This document shows, piece by piece, positions 54,284 through 63,986 of a DNA stretch of 64,000 nt (within the stretch, counting starts at the first letter, position 1; each line of letters starts with the position of its first letter). The DNA comes from Gammaproteobacteria bacterium (GTDB taxonomy: Bacteria; Pseudomonadota; Gammaproteobacteria; Legionellales; Legionellaceae). The stretch lies in contig JAHZKF010000100.1 in assembly GCA_022600575.1 (NCBI GenBank), forward strand, positions 1 through 64,000. Reading direction: 5' to 3'. Below the pieces are notes generated by a model that saw only the letters and a program-made list of their open reading frames with translations, did not search any database and was not told the origin of the DNA. A program made the position numbers and the translations under genes.

Positions 54284-56694
54284 GATAATACATCTAATGG
54301 TTCAGCTTGCTGTTTGGCTAGCATCAAACTGGTCTCAAGCACTGTATCAGGATTAAGCGAAACACTCTCAATCCCTCTTTGCATCAACCATAAAGCTAAA
54401 TCAGGATGATCTGATGGCCCTTGACCACAAATACCAACGTATTTTCCGGCACGCTTACAAGCATCAATTGCCATATGAAGCAACGCTTTAACCGCTGGAT
54501 CACGCTCATCAAACTGCTCAGCAACCAAACCTGAATCACGATCAAGACCAAGCGTTAACTGGGTTAAATCATTCGAGCCTATCGAGAAACCATCAAAATA
54601 CTCTAAAAATGCATCGGCTAATAATGCATTTGAAGGCAGCTCACACATCATAATCACTCGTAAACCCTGCTCTCCACGTACAAGTCCATTCCTTTTGAGC
54701 ACATCAATTACATTAGAGGCCTCGCTCACTGTGCGAACAAAAGGAATCATGACTTCTACATTACTAAGCCCCATCGTTTCACGAACCGCTTTTACTGCTT
54801 GGCACTCAAGTGCAAAACAATCAGAAAAAGAAGGGGATACATAACGTGAAGCACCACGAAACCCAAGCATAGGATTTTCTTCATCCGGCTCATACAACGG
54901 ACCACCCAATAAGTTCGCATATTCATTCGATTTAAAATCAGACAAACGCACAATCACAGGTTTTGGATAAAAAGCAGCCGCAATCGTTGCAATCCCTTCT
55001 TTTAAACGTTCGACATAATAAGCAACCGGAGAATCATACGCTGCTGTTTTATCCGCAATTTCTTGCTTTAAATCTGTATCTTTTAAATCATCAAATTGCA
55101 ATAAAGCTTTAGGGTGAATACCAATCGTATTCGAAATTAAAAATTCCAACCGTGCAAGTCCAACCCCTGCATTTGGAATAGACTGAAACGTAAATGCCCT
55201 ATCAGGATTTCCAACATTAAGCATGACCTTCATCGGCAAATCAGGCAAAGTTTCTACATCAAGTACCGAGCGTTCAAACGGCAAAAGACCTTGATAAACA
55301 TAACCTGTGTCTCCTTCTGCACAACTGACGGTGACTTCTACCCCATCAGCAATCATCCGTGTTGCATTACCACACCCAACAACAGCAGGAATACCAAGTT
55401 CTCGTGCAATGATTGCTGCATGACAAGTACGGCCACCACGATTCGTAACAATCGCAGACGCACGCTTCATCACAGGTTCCCAATCCGGATCAGTCATATC
55501 AGAAACCAATACATCGCCCGGTTCAACACGGTGCATCTCTGAAACATCTTTAATCACCCGAACACGACCCTGCCCAATCCGTTGCCCAATACTTCGGCCT
55601 TCAACGAGCGTTGGTGAGGTTGCTTTTAAGGCATATCTTTCAATCACTTGTTTATCTGAGTTTAACCGCTGGCTTTGGACGGTTTCAGGACGTGCTTGTA
55701 ATAAATAAATCGAACCATCTACACCGTCTTTACCCCACTCAATATCCATAGGACGACCGTAATGCTCTTCAATAATAACAGCCTGACGCGCTAAATATTC
55801 CACATCTTCCGCGGTTAAAGAAAAGCTCAAACGCCTTTTTGTATCAACTGCTTGCGTCATCACACGTGAGGAGGCACTTGGATCGTCGTTATATACCATC
55901 TCAAGCGCTTTCTCACCTAAATTCCGACGAATAATGGCCTCACGCCCCGCACGAAGGGCTGGTTTGTATACATAAAATTCATCCGGATTCACAGCACCCT
56001 GAACCACCATCTCACCTAACCCATAAGATGAGGTAATAAAAACCACTTGATCAAAACCAGATTCGGTATCAAGCGTAAACATCACGCCACTTGCAGCACA
56101 ATCACTTCGAACCATTTGTTGCACACCAACCGACAGTGCCACATCATCATGCGAAAACCCATGGTGTACTCGATATGCAATAGCGCGATCGTTATAAAGT
56201 GATGCAAACACTTCTTTCATAGCGGTTAATACTGCGTCCACCCCTTTTACATTTAACAAAGTCTCTTGTTGCCCTGCAAATGAGGCATCCGGTAAATCCT
56301 CTGCTGTTGCAGAAGAACGAACCGCGACAGTAAATTGATCATGTCCAATCGCTTGTTGAAGCATCGCGTATGCATCATGAACAGCTGATTCAAACGCTTT
56401 GGTAAACGAAGCATTCATCATCATTTCACGAATACTTGCGCCAACCTTTGCAAGCGCTTTAACATCATCAACATCTAACCCTTTAAGTGCTGCTTCGATA
56501 TTCGTTCGAAGATTGTCTTGCGCTAAAAAATCATTAAAAGCGTCTGCCGTTGTCGCAAAACCACCCGGAACCCGAACACCCATTTCACTTAAATTACTAA
56601 TCATCTCACCTAGCGAGGCATTTTTACCACCCACGCGATCAAGCTCGTCCATGCCAAGACGTTGAAAATCCATCGTATATACTATGTCAGTCAT
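54280..56694 (-). CDS. ppsA: Phosphoenolpyruvate synthase
   Basis: Converts pyruvate and ATP to PEP, AMP and phosphate for gluconeogenesis. 804 residues, the usual size. The phosphohistidine domain is [25 protein letters not shown], with the catalytic His in RTCHAA. The N-terminal ATP-binding domain has [11 protein letters not shown] and [23 protein letters not shown]. The C-terminal PEP domain has [19 protein letters not shown] and [14 protein letters not shown]. First gene of the ppsA-antiporter-nadC-murG run. Confidence 0.97.
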   Translation of the reverse strand: MTDIVYTMDFQRLGMDELDRVGGKNASLGEMISNLSEMGVRVPGGFATTADAFNDFLAQDNLRTNIEAALKGLDVDDVKALAKVGASIREMMMNASFTKAFESAVHDAYAMLQQAIGHDQFTVAVRSSATAEDLPDASFAGQQETLLNVKGVDAVLTAMKEVFASLYNDRAIAYRVHHGFSHDDVALSVGVQQMVRSDCAASGVMFTLDTESGFDQVVFITSSYGLGEMVVQGAVNPDEFYVYKPALRAGREAIIRRNLGEKALEMVYNDDPSASSRVMTQAVDTKRRLSFSLTAEDVEYLARQAVIIEEHYGRPMDIEWGKDGVDGSIYLLQARPETVQSQRLNSDKQVIERYALKATSPTLVEGRSIGQRIGQGRVRVIKDVSEMHRVEPGDVLVSDMTDPDWEPVMKRASAIVTNRGGRTCHAAIIARELGIPAVVGCGNATRMIADGVEVTVSCAEGDTGYVYQGLLPFERSVLDVETLPDLPMKVMLNVGNPDRAFTFQSIPNAGVGLARLEFLISNTIGIHPKALLQFDDLKDTDLKQEIADKTAAYDSPVAYYVERLKEGIATIAAAFYPKPVIVRLSDFKSNEYANLLGGPLYEPDEENPMLGFRGASRYVSPSFSDCFALECQAVKAVRETMGLSNVEVMIPFVRTVSEASNVIDVLKRNGLVRGEQGLRVIMMCELPSNALLADAFLEYFDGFSIGSNDLTQLTLGLDRDSGLVAEQFDERDPAVKALLHMAIDACKRAGKYVGICGQGPSDHPDLALWLMQRGIESVSLNPDTVLETSLMLAKQQAEPLDVLS

Positions 56695-56824
56695 AAATCC
56701 TCTCGATTCCTTCGAAAATAAGCCTCATTCTACTGAAATTCATGCCACGTGCAACTTCTATCATACAGCGTAATCGTCTATCATAAGGGCCTTAATCACA
56801 TAATTACCTTTAATTGCCCCTAAT

Positions 56825-58195
56825 ATGACCTTATCTGCCCTTAATTCTATCTCACCTGTCGATGGACGGTATCTTAAAAAAACACGTGCATTAAGCCCAT
56901 TTTTTAGTGAATTTGGCCTCATTTACTATCGTTTGGTCGTTGAAATTCGATGGTTTGAGTCTTTGGCTAATAACCCTAAAATTGCTGAAGTGCCCCCTTT
57001 AACCGAAACGTCTAAAACGTTTTTAAATCAACTCATCACTCAATTTGATGAAAACGAAGCAAAAACAATTAAAGCCTTTGAGAAAAAAACGAACCACGAT
57101 GTCAAAGCTGTTGAGTATTATCTGCGAGAAAAATTTGAAACTTCTCAAGAATTAAAATCCATCACAAGCTTTATTCACTTTGCTTGTACTTCTGAAGATG
57201 TAAATAACCTGGCGTATGCCTTTATGGTCAAAGAAGCGCTTGCTGAAGTGGTTCAACCTACTTTAGCTGAAATTATTGGCGGTGTGACACTTCTTGGTAA
57301 GCAGCACGGTGAAGCTGCTATGCTTGGCCGAACCCATGGACAACCAGCAACCCCAACCACGCTAGGTAAAGAACTTATTAACTTTTCAGCACGCTTAAAG
57401 CGTCCTCTGCAGCAGCTCGCTGAGGTTTTAATTTCTGCAAAATGCAATGGTGCTGTCGGAAACTATAATGCACACATTGTTGCTTACCCCAAAGTAAACT
57501 GGCGAAAACACTGTATGCGTTTTATTACTGATCTTGGACTTTCTTTCAGCGCTTACACCACCCAAATTGAGCCTCATGATGGGCTTGCTGAAGTCTCACA
57601 TTTAATGATTCGTATTAATAATATTTTACTCGATTACACGCGTGATATTTGGTCTTATATTTCTCTTGGTTATTTCAAACAAAAAACGGTCGCAGGCGAG
57701 GTAGGTTCGTCCACCATGCCGCATAAAGTGAATCCCATTGATTTTGAAAATGCTGAAGGTAACCTTGGATTATCAAATACCTTATTTGATCACTTTGCCA
57801 ACAAGCTCACACAATCTCGCTTGCAACGCGATTTATCTGACTCTACCGTCCTTAGAAACCTAGGGGTTGCCTTTGCCTATGCCTTTATCGCTTATCAAGC
57901 CATTGCTAAAGGAAACGAAAAACTCGAAATTAACCCCAATGCACTCAAGGCAGATCTTGATGATAAATGGGAAGTCATTACAGAAGCCATTCAAATGGTC
58001 ATGCGACGTCATCAACTACCTAATGCCTATGAAGCACTACGCGACTTTTCACGAGGTCAGGAAATTAACAAAGATACCCTACAAAGCTTTATTGAAACCC
58101 TTAAGCTACCTGACGATGCTAAGGCGGACCTTTTAGCACTCACGCCTAATGCTTATACAGGGCTTGCTGGCGCGTTGGTTAAAGCCTTCTCATGA
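56825..58195 (+). CDS. purB: Adenylosuccinate lyase
   Basis: Catalyses two fumarate-releasing steps in purine synthesis. 456 residues. The signature GSSTMPHKVNPIDFENAEG holds the catalytic serine, and TSEDVNNLAYAFM and MLGRTHGQPATPTT are typical. The stop overlaps the nadB ATG by 4 bp, so the two are translated from one mRNA. Confidence 0.97.
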   Translation: MTLSALNSISPVDGRYLKKTRALSPFFSEFGLIYYRLVVEIRWFESLANNPKIAEVPPLTETSKTFLNQLITQFDENEAKTIKAFEKKTNHDVKAVEYYLREKFETSQELKSITSFIHFACTSEDVNNLAYAFMVKEALAEVVQPTLAEIIGGVTLLGKQHGEAAMLGRTHGQPATPTTLGKELINFSARLKRPLQQLAEVLISAKCNGAVGNYNAHIVAYPKVNWRKHCMRFITDLGLSFSAYTTQIEPHDGLAEVSHLMIRINNILLDYTRDIWSYISLGYFKQKTVAGEVGSSTMPHKVNPIDFENAEGNLGLSNTLFDHFANKLTQSRLQRDLSDSTVLRNLGVAFAYAFIAYQAIAKGNEKLEINPNALKADLDDKWEVITEAIQMVMRRHQLPNAYEALRDFSRGQEINKDTLQSFIETLKLPDDAKADLLALTPNAYTGLAGALVKAFS

Positions 58196-59856
58196 CAGCT
58201 TCTGATTTATCACAGCAAGGCCAAACCATTGAAGTTGATGTACTGGTCATTGGTGGTGGTTTAGCCGGTCTACAGTATTGCCTTGATATCTTAAAACATG
58301 CACCTAAAACAAAACTTGCCCTTATCAGCAAAACAGCTTTTGGTGAGTGCAACAGCCGATATGCTCAAGGAGGTATCGCCACAGCTTTGTCTCCTGAAGA
58401 TTCTATCACCTCACATATTCAAGACACCTTAAAAGCAGGCGATGGTTTATGTTATCGCACTCATGTTGAATCTATTATTCAAAAAAGTCCTGAGGCCATT
58501 AAACAACTCGAACAACACACCGTTCGATTTGACCAAACTGAAACAAATCAATATGCCTTAGGCCACGAAGGTGGGCATAGCCACCGACGTATTTTACATG
58601 CAGGAGATCAAACAGGGTTTGCGATGATTGATGCATTACTCACACAAATCCGTGAGCACCCAAACATTCAATGCCTTGAACATCACACTGCCGTTAACTT
58701 AATTACGCAATATTATCCACATCGCACCAATCACCAAGGTGAAGTGCTGGGCGCTTATATTTTAGATAGCAATACCCATCAAATTCATACGTACCTTGCA
58801 CGTTGTGTCGTGCTTGCAACCGGAGGTGCTGGTAAAACCTATCGTTATACCAGTAATAGTATGGTCGCAACAGGCGACGGCGTTGCCATGGCGTATCGTG
58901 CAGGTGCACGTATCGGCAATATGGAATTTTACCAATTTCACCCAACGCTGCTTTATCATCCAGATGTCAGTAGCTTTTTAATTTCTGAGGCAGTTCGCGG
59001 AGAAGGAGGGGTGTTACGCAATGCTGATACGCATGCACCATTTATGATAAATTACGCACCCGAGCAACAAGACCTTGCCACACGTGATATTGTTTCACGC
59101 GCTATTTTTAACGAAATTGAACAAGGCGAAAATCCTTTTGTTTATTTAGATATTACACACCAACCCAAAGCATTCTTACAAAAACGCTTTCCTCAAATTT
59201 ATCAAACCCTTGAATCTATCGGCATTGATATGGCCGAAGATATGATTCCTGTTGTCCCTGCTGCTCATTACCAATGTGGTGGCATACTCGCAACACCTGA
59301 CGGGAAAACCGATTTAGAGCGCCTGTATGCTATTGGAGAAGTGGCTTTCACCGGTTTACATGGCGCCAATCGCCTGGCAAGTAACTCTTTGCTTGAGGCC
59401 GCTGTCATGGCTTCAAACGCGGCACTTAAAAGCCTAGATGCCATCAAAACGCCTTGGACCTTAAAGCATGACCTCCCCACCTGGCATTCTCCCCGAGAAG
59501 TAAACCATCGGCGTGCAAGCCAAATTAATGCGCACTGGCGAGGGCTACGCGGCGAGATGATGTCATATGCTGGTATTGTACGTACCGAGGCAGGCTTAAA
59601 TGATTTATTGCAACTGATTCAAAAGCGAAAAGAAATCATCGAAGACTATTACTGGACTCATTGTATTACCCGGGACTTTATCGAACTTCGAAATATTATT
59701 TTAAATGCTGAACTCATTGTCAGTTCAGCATTATCAAGACGCGAATCACGTGGCGGACATTTTCGGGATGATTTCCCGAATAAAAACCCAAACGCACAAG
59801 AAAGTATTGTACGACTTAATGCCTCTCACTGGACACTCAACAGCGTCCTTCAATAA
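58192..59856 (+). CDS. nadB: L-aspartate oxidase
   Basis: FAD enzyme oxidising aspartate to iminoaspartate, the first step of NAD synthesis. 554 residues. FAD motif VLVIGGGLAGLQYCLDIL, then CNSRYAQGGIATAL, GREGGHSHRRILHA-type segment (GHEGGHSHRRI), and GEVAFTGLHGANRLASNSLLEA. It overlaps purB and ends 4 bp from the convergent paralog gene. The nadA partner is not in the window, while nadC is about 5 kb upstream. Confidence 0.96.
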   Translation: MTASDLSQQGQTIEVDVLVIGGGLAGLQYCLDILKHAPKTKLALISKTAFGECNSRYAQGGIATALSPEDSITSHIQDTLKAGDGLCYRTHVESIIQKSPEAIKQLEQHTVRFDQTETNQYALGHEGGHSHRRILHAGDQTGFAMIDALLTQIREHPNIQCLEHHTAVNLITQYYPHRTNHQGEVLGAYILDSNTHQIHTYLARCVVLATGGAGKTYRYTSNSMVATGDGVAMAYRAGARIGNMEFYQFHPTLLYHPDVSSFLISEAVRGEGGVLRNADTHAPFMINYAPEQQDLATRDIVSRAIFNEIEQGENPFVYLDITHQPKAFLQKRFPQIYQTLESIGIDMAEDMIPVVPAAHYQCGGILATPDGKTDLERLYAIGEVAFTGLHGANRLASNSLLEAAVMASNAALKSLDAIKTPWTLKHDLPTWHSPREVNHRRASQINAHWRGLRGEMMSYAGIVRTEAGLNDLLQLIQKRKEIIEDYYWTHCITRDFIELRNIILNAELIVSSALSRRESRGGHFRDDFPNKNPNAQESIVRLNASHWTLNSVLQ

Positions 59857-59860
59857 CCCA

Positions 59861-60502
59861 TTATTTATCATGCTTCTTATCATACGATGGCTTTTGTTCA
59901 GCTTCGCCCTCAGGTTGTCCATCCATTGCATCACCCGAAAAAAGCCCATGACTTGTATCCGTAAACGAGGTTACTTTTTCTTTAGCTTCTGATGCCTGAT
60001 GACTTACATCTGCACTAAGCGCAATCCCTACTCCTGTAGGAACCAGCTCTAATAAGACGAGTAATGATATACCTGCACTTGGTATCGCAAAAACAAGCGC
60101 AATCACCGTAAATGTAACCGCTAAAAACCCAAAAAAAGCACATTCAGCCGCTGCAGTGTTGGCCTCTCGACCTAAATCACGTGCCAACAATAAAGATTGC
60201 TGATTGTTTTCTTCATCAACAACCCCTTTTAATCCATCCTCAAGCGTCTGAATAGAACGCCCTAACATTTCTACCACATCCCTACAATCTCTTGGCATCG
60301 CTTTAATGGTGGCGCGTAGTTCATCTGCTCGACTTCTATAGAGTCCAATACATTCTTGTTGCTCTTTCGTGCCTTCTTTTCTTATTTTATCTATAACTAA
60401 CTCTAATTTCTCATCGAATTCTTTTAACAAGGATTTACGTGTTTTTTTACGATTACCAAAATCATATGCCTTATATTGTCCGTTTAATTTGGTATGACTC
60501 AT
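59861..60502 (-). CDS. Two-helix membrane protein of an unrecognised expanded family, copy 1
   Basis: 213 residues. Starts MSHTKLNGQYKAYDFGNRKKTRKSLLKEFDEKLELV, then a helical region (EGTKEQQECIGLYRSRADELR), the block DEENNQQSLLLARDLGREAN shared by the paralogs, and two hydrophobic segments around residues 122-165 (AFFGFLAVTFTVIALVFAIP and GISLLVLLELVPTGVGIAL). The tail ends DKKHDK. Downstream of copy 2 by 37 bp, so probably one transcript. It is most like copy 2 and slightly shorter. Function unknown. Confidence 0.8.
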   Translation of the reverse strand: MSHTKLNGQYKAYDFGNRKKTRKSLLKEFDEKLELVIDKIRKEGTKEQQECIGLYRSRADELRATIKAMPRDCRDVVEMLGRSIQTLEDGLKGVVDEENNQQSLLLARDLGREANTAAAECAFFGFLAVTFTVIALVFAIPSAGISLLVLLELVPTGVGIALSADVSHQASEAKEKVTSFTDTSHGLFSGDAMDGQPEGEAEQKPSYDKKHDK

Positions 60503-60539
60503 GACATTATCCCCGTTTTATATTAAATCTAAAACAAAC

Positions 60540-61217
60540 CTACTCATGCTTAGGATGCCTAGATTTACCACCATCAACCCCATGCCGCTCATCATGTTCA
60601 TCTTCCTGATGTAACGATGACATAGTCCCTGCACTTGAATCACCCGAAAAAAGCCCATGACTTGTATCCGTAAACGACTCTACTTTGTCTTCAGCTTCTG
60701 ATAACTGATGGCTAAAATATGCACCAAGACCAACCCCTACCCCTGTGGGAAACAGTTCTAATAAAAACAATAATGATATACCTGCAGTTGGTACTGCAAA
60801 AACAAGTGCAATCACCGTAAATGTAACCGCTAAAAACCCAAAAAAAGCACCTGCAGCCGCTTCACAATTGGCCTCTCGACCTAAATCACGTGCCAACAAT
60901 AAAGATTGCTGATTGTTTTCTTCATCAACAATCCCTTTTAATCCATCATCAAGGGTTTTAATAGAACGCGCTAACATTTCCACCCCATACCAATCATATT
61001 CAGATGGCATCGCTTTAATGGTGGCGCGTAGTTCATCTGCTCGACTTTGATAAAGCGCAATACATGCTTGTTGCTCTTTCGTGCCTTCTTTTCTTATTTT
61101 CTCTAAAACCAATTCTAATTTATCATCAAATTCTTCTAGTAATTTCTTACGTGATACACTTTTACCACCAGCAAAATAAAATGGCTGATATTCTCCGTTT
61201 AATTTTGTATAACTCAT
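60540..61217 (-). CDS. Two-helix membrane protein of the expanded family, copy 2
   Basis: 225 residues, nearly colinear with copy 1 through the membrane segments: MSYTKLNGEYQPFYFAGGKS, KKLLEEFDDKLELVLEKIRKEGTKEQQ, DEENNQQSLLLARDLGREAN. The tail is rich in Asp, Glu, His and Gly (HQEDEHDERHGVDGGKSRHPKHE). The GGGGATAATGTC leader before the ATG and a TATAAT box 50 bp upstream are shared with copy 3. No family recognised. Confidence 0.8.
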   Translation of the reverse strand: MSYTKLNGEYQPFYFAGGKSVSRKKLLEEFDDKLELVLEKIRKEGTKEQQACIALYQSRADELRATIKAMPSEYDWYGVEMLARSIKTLDDGLKGIVDEENNQQSLLLARDLGREANCEAAAGAFFGFLAVTFTVIALVFAVPTAGISLLFLLELFPTGVGVGLGAYFSHQLSEAEDKVESFTDTSHGLFSGDSSAGTMSSLHQEDEHDERHGVDGGKSRHPKHE

Positions 61218-61266
61218 GACATTATCCCCTTCTCAACAAAGGTTAAAAAAAGATCTTTATAGTTTA

Positions 61267-61272
61267 ATTATA
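61267..61272 (-). promoter_or_regulatory. Shared TATAAT promoter motif, copy 2
   Basis: Minus-strand TATAAT followed by TAAAC and a T-rich tract, 50 bp before the start of copy 2. Almost the same sequence stands before copy 3 (62307-62312) and copy 5 (63981-63986). No clear -35 is conserved. Confidence 0.5.
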
Positions 61273-61329
61273 GACTGATAAATAGGGTTTGGTTCCGAGT
61301 ATGCAAAAGGTATGACAATCAGCCCTTAC

Positions 61330-61452
61330 CGTCTTTGCGAGGAACGTAGTGACGCGGCAATCTACCTTTGCGTCTTTGCGAGCTGACTTCACGTCCCATG
61401 CAAGTTTTAGCCGTCGTTACGAACCCGAACGTAGTGAGTGGTGTGGCAATCC
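61330..61452. repeat. REP-like repeats (TTGCGAGGAACGTAGTGACG family)
   Basis: Three related units: GTCTTTGCGAGGAACGTAGTGACGCGGCAATC at 61330-61362 (shown here in two halves), a partial copy from 61371, and GTCGTTACGAAC...GTAGTGAG...GGCAATCC at 61411-61452. The same core occurs inverted at 62.45 kb. No coding capacity. The rest of the 61218-61574 gap is otherwise empty. Confidence 0.65.
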
Positions 61453-61574
61453 AGCGTCTTTTTTTTAATATTTAAAGTCTCTGGACTGCCGCACCTTCGG
61501 TGTGCCGTGACGGTATATGAACATAAAGTTATGCTCACAACATTTTTCATATCTTGTGTAATCACTCGCAAAAA

Positions 61575-62258
61575 CTAGTCATTCTTATGATGCCGAGACT
61601 TATCACCATCAGCCCCATGCTGCTCATCATGCTCATCTTCATGATGCAATGGATTTGACGTACCCCCTTCACCTGAACCCTTTGAAAACATACTATGACT
61701 TGCATCAATAAATGACGTTGCTTTTTCTTTGGTTTTTGATACTTCATGACTTTCATACGCAAAAAAACCGGCCACAGCAGCATATGGAACAAAATCAATA
61801 AGAAACAGCAGAGACAATCCTCCTGAAGGTATTGCAAATACAAGCGATATCACAAGAAATGAAAGCGCCATCAAGCCTATAAAAGCAGCTCCTACTGCTT
61901 CTAAGTTGGCATCTTGACCTAAATCACGCGCTAATAATAAAGATTGCTGATTATTTTCTTCATTCACTCTACCTGCCAATAAATCATCAAAGCTTTGAAT
62001 GGATCTCCCTAATATCTCTCTATCATACTGAACATAACCACCAGATTTAAACGTTTCAACAATGGTACGTAGTTCATCTGCTCGCCTCCGATAAAACACA
62101 GCATATTCCTGCTGTTCCTCCGTACCTTCACTTTTTATTTTGTCTAAAACCAACTCTAATTTCTTATCAAATTCTTTTAATAAGGCTTTGTGTGATGTAT
62201 TCCGACGGCCACCAAAATCATATCGCTTATATGTTCCGTTTAATTTGACATAACTCAT
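61575..62258 (-). CDS. Two-helix membrane protein of the expanded family, copy 3
   Basis: 227 residues beginning MSYVKLNGTYKRYDFGGRRNTSHKALLKEFDKKLELVLDKIKSEG. The shared block reads NEENNQQSLLLARDLGQDANLEAVG. Two hydrophobic segments follow (AFIGLMALSFLVISLVFAIP, LSLLFLIDFVPYAAVAGFFAY). The acidic His-rich tail HHEDEHDEQHGADGDKSRHHKND resembles copy 2. Isolated between repeat-filled gaps with its own promoter. Unknown function. Confidence 0.8.
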   Translation of the reverse strand: MSYVKLNGTYKRYDFGGRRNTSHKALLKEFDKKLELVLDKIKSEGTEEQQEYAVFYRRRADELRTIVETFKSGGYVQYDREILGRSIQSFDDLLAGRVNEENNQQSLLLARDLGQDANLEAVGAAFIGLMALSFLVISLVFAIPSGGLSLLFLIDFVPYAAVAGFFAYESHEVSKTKEKATSFIDASHSMFSKGSGEGGTSNPLHHEDEHDEQHGADGDKSRHHKND

Positions 62259-62306
62259 GACATTACCCCTTTACAGAAAAGATTAAAAAATGAATATTAT
62301 GGGTTA

Positions 62307-62312
62307 ATTATA
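62307..62312 (-). promoter_or_regulatory. Shared TATAAT promoter motif, copy 3
   Basis: Minus-strand TATAAT followed by TAACC, 49 bp before the start of copy 3, matching those before copies 2 and 5. Confidence 0.5.
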
Positions 62313-62334
62313 GGTTATGGAGTGAGGTTTTGCC

Positions 62335-62485
62335 GTCTTTGCGAGGAACTTCGTTCCGCGGCAATCTGCTTTTTTAGAATAGGCTTTTAACATAAAAATT
62401 TCTAACCCCTGGATTGCCGCGCTACGCTCGCAAAGACGCCAAGGACAAGGGCAGATTGCCACGTCACTACGTTCCTCGCAAAGAC
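62335..62485. mobile_element. MITE-like element, 151 bp, terminal inverted repeats of about 35 bp
   Basis: Left end GTCTTTGCGAGGAAC then CGGCAATCTGC; right end is the inverse (GCAGATTGCC... GTTCCTCGCAAAGAC) at 62451-62485. Between them is another half unit, GGATTGCCGCGCTACGCTCG (62411-62430). No ORF. The arms match the 61.33-kb repeats. Confidence 0.65.
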
Positions 62486-62521
62486 AGTAAAACCTAAATG
62501 ATATAACCACATAGACAAAAA

Positions 62522-63244
62522 CTACTCATTCTTATGATGCCCAGATTTATCATCATCACCATCAAAATCAACATCATATTGCTCATCTTTAGACTGTGGT
62601 ACATTTTGATCTGGAACAGAAGAGAAAAATCCACGGCCTTTTTCCGTAAATGAAGACAGCTGTTGATGCTGCTTTTCAAATTGAATACCCTTACCTGTCG
62701 CAGGAATAGCCTTACTTTCAGCAAGCAAAGTACCAAACAACAAAAATAAACTAGCTCCACTGGTTGGGCCTACAAATGCAATTGCAAGTACAACCGTTGT
62801 AATACTGACAAAATGATATAAGGCTGCCTCAACTTTTTCGTTCCGAGCGCGTTTGCCTACATCACGCGCTAAAATTAAAAGTTGCTTGCTATTATCATCA
62901 TTCTGTTTGTTTTCAAGTACATCATCAAAGCATTGAATGGAGCGCGCCAACACTTCTCTTATCCATGGAATACCTACTAACTCACCTTCTTTCCTGGTGC
63001 TCCAATCAGCTTCATAAATAAAATTTCTTAATTCAATTGCTTGCTCTTCATACAATGCTGCACATCCCTCTTGCCCGAGTCCATCTTCTTTTCTCATTTT
63101 CTCTAAACATTGCTCGAGCTTCGTATTAAACATACGCAAAAGTACGTAGTGCTCTGGATTCACATCCCCATATTTTTTTTCAAAATCATACATCTGATAA
63201 ACAGCACCAGCCGCTATAATATCCTTTGAAACTGAATGCACCAT
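62522..63244 (-). CDS. Two-helix membrane protein of the expanded family, copy 4 (divergent)
   Basis: 240 residues from the ATG at 63244, preceded by AGGGG; the longer frame to 63361 overlaps copy 5 and is not needed. It starts MVHSVSKDIIAAGAVYQMYDFEKKYGD, so it lacks the usual TKLNG start. Shared features are MYDF, the KLEQCLEKMRKE helix and NKQNDDNSKQLLILARDVGKRARNEKVE. The hydrophobic segments are VSITTVVLAIAFVGPTSGASLFLLFGTLL. The acidic tail is VDFDGDDDKSGHHKNE. Transcribed behind copy 5 (19 bp gap). Confidence 0.75.
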   Translation of the reverse strand: MVHSVSKDIIAAGAVYQMYDFEKKYGDVNPEHYVLLRMFNTKLEQCLEKMRKEDGLGQEGCAALYEEQAIELRNFIYEADWSTRKEGELVGIPWIREVLARSIQCFDDVLENKQNDDNSKQLLILARDVGKRARNEKVEAALYHFVSITTVVLAIAFVGPTSGASLFLLFGTLLAESKAIPATGKGIQFEKQHQQLSSFTEKGRGFFSSVPDQNVPQSKDEQYDVDFDGDDDKSGHHKNE

Positions 63245-63263
63245 AGCATAAACCCCTAAATAA

Positions 63264-63938
63264 TTACTTTTCGTGACGCTGCTGCTGTTCCAAATCCTTA
63301 TTATTGGTATCTTCCTGATGATCTGAATCTGATGAAAACAACCCTTGGCTTGTTTCAGCAAAAGATGTGATTTTCTCTTTTCTTGAAGTCGCTTTCTCTT
63401 TATTTTCTAAAATCTCATTTCGTTCTTCTAATAAAATGCCCGCAGCACAACCCGCAACAACCGTATCAATCAAGAACAACAACGAGATACCACCAGTTGG
63501 TATTGCAAGTACAAGTGCCACAACAAGACATCCAACCCCAAGAAAAGCCTCAACCGCTGCGCCAAAGGCAAATATATTAGCGCTCACGCCCTCAGTATGC
63601 GCAAGCTCCTCAAATCGACGCGCTAAAAGTAACAGTTGATAATTATTCTCATCATCTATTTTACCTACCAACAAATCATCAAAACTCTGAATAGCACGCG
63701 CCAACACCTGCTCATTTTTACTTTCTTTAATAAATCGGCGTAAATTAATCGCTTGCTCTTGATAAGCTGCTATTGCTTCTGGATTCTTTTGGTTATCAAC
63801 CTCATGGAGTTTATTCACACACGCCAATAATTGCGAATCAAACTCTTTTAGTAACTCAGTAAAACTTGGCTTTTTATCGCCATATTTTTCTTTAAAATCA
63901 TATAGCTGATAAACATCGTTCAATTTTAAATAAGTCAT
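63264..63938 (-). CDS. Two-helix membrane protein of the expanded family, copy 5
   Basis: 224 residues: MTYLKLNDVYQLYDFKEKYGDKKPSFTELLKEFDSQL, then NEQVLARAIQSFDDLLVGKIDDENNYQLLLLARRFEELAHTEG. Hydrophobic segments are AFLGVGCLVVALVLAIP and GISLLFLIDTVVAGCAAGILL. The tail (HQEDTNNKDLEQQQRHEK) is Gln-rich. First gene of the copy 5-copy 4 pair, with the shared TATAAT motif at 63981-63986. Confidence 0.8.
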   Translation of the reverse strand: MTYLKLNDVYQLYDFKEKYGDKKPSFTELLKEFDSQLLACVNKLHEVDNQKNPEAIAAYQEQAINLRRFIKESKNEQVLARAIQSFDDLLVGKIDDENNYQLLLLARRFEELAHTEGVSANIFAFGAAVEAFLGVGCLVVALVLAIPTGGISLLFLIDTVVAGCAAGILLEERNEILENKEKATSRKEKITSFAETSQGLFSSDSDHQEDTNNKDLEQQQRHEK

Positions 63939-63980
63939 GACATCACTCCAAAAAAGATAAAAAAAGACCTTTATGGTTTA

Positions 63981-63986
63981 ATTATA
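63981..63986 (-). promoter_or_regulatory. Shared TATAAT promoter motif, copy 5
   Basis: Minus-strand TATAAT followed by TAAACCATAAAGGTC, 43 bp before the ATG, close to the motif before copy 2. Any -35 box would lie beyond the window edge. Confidence 0.5.

Noticed and set aside
63245..63361. N-terminal extension of family copy 4
   Set aside because: It overlaps copy 5, and the ATG at 63244 has a good AGGGG and restores the family-like start.
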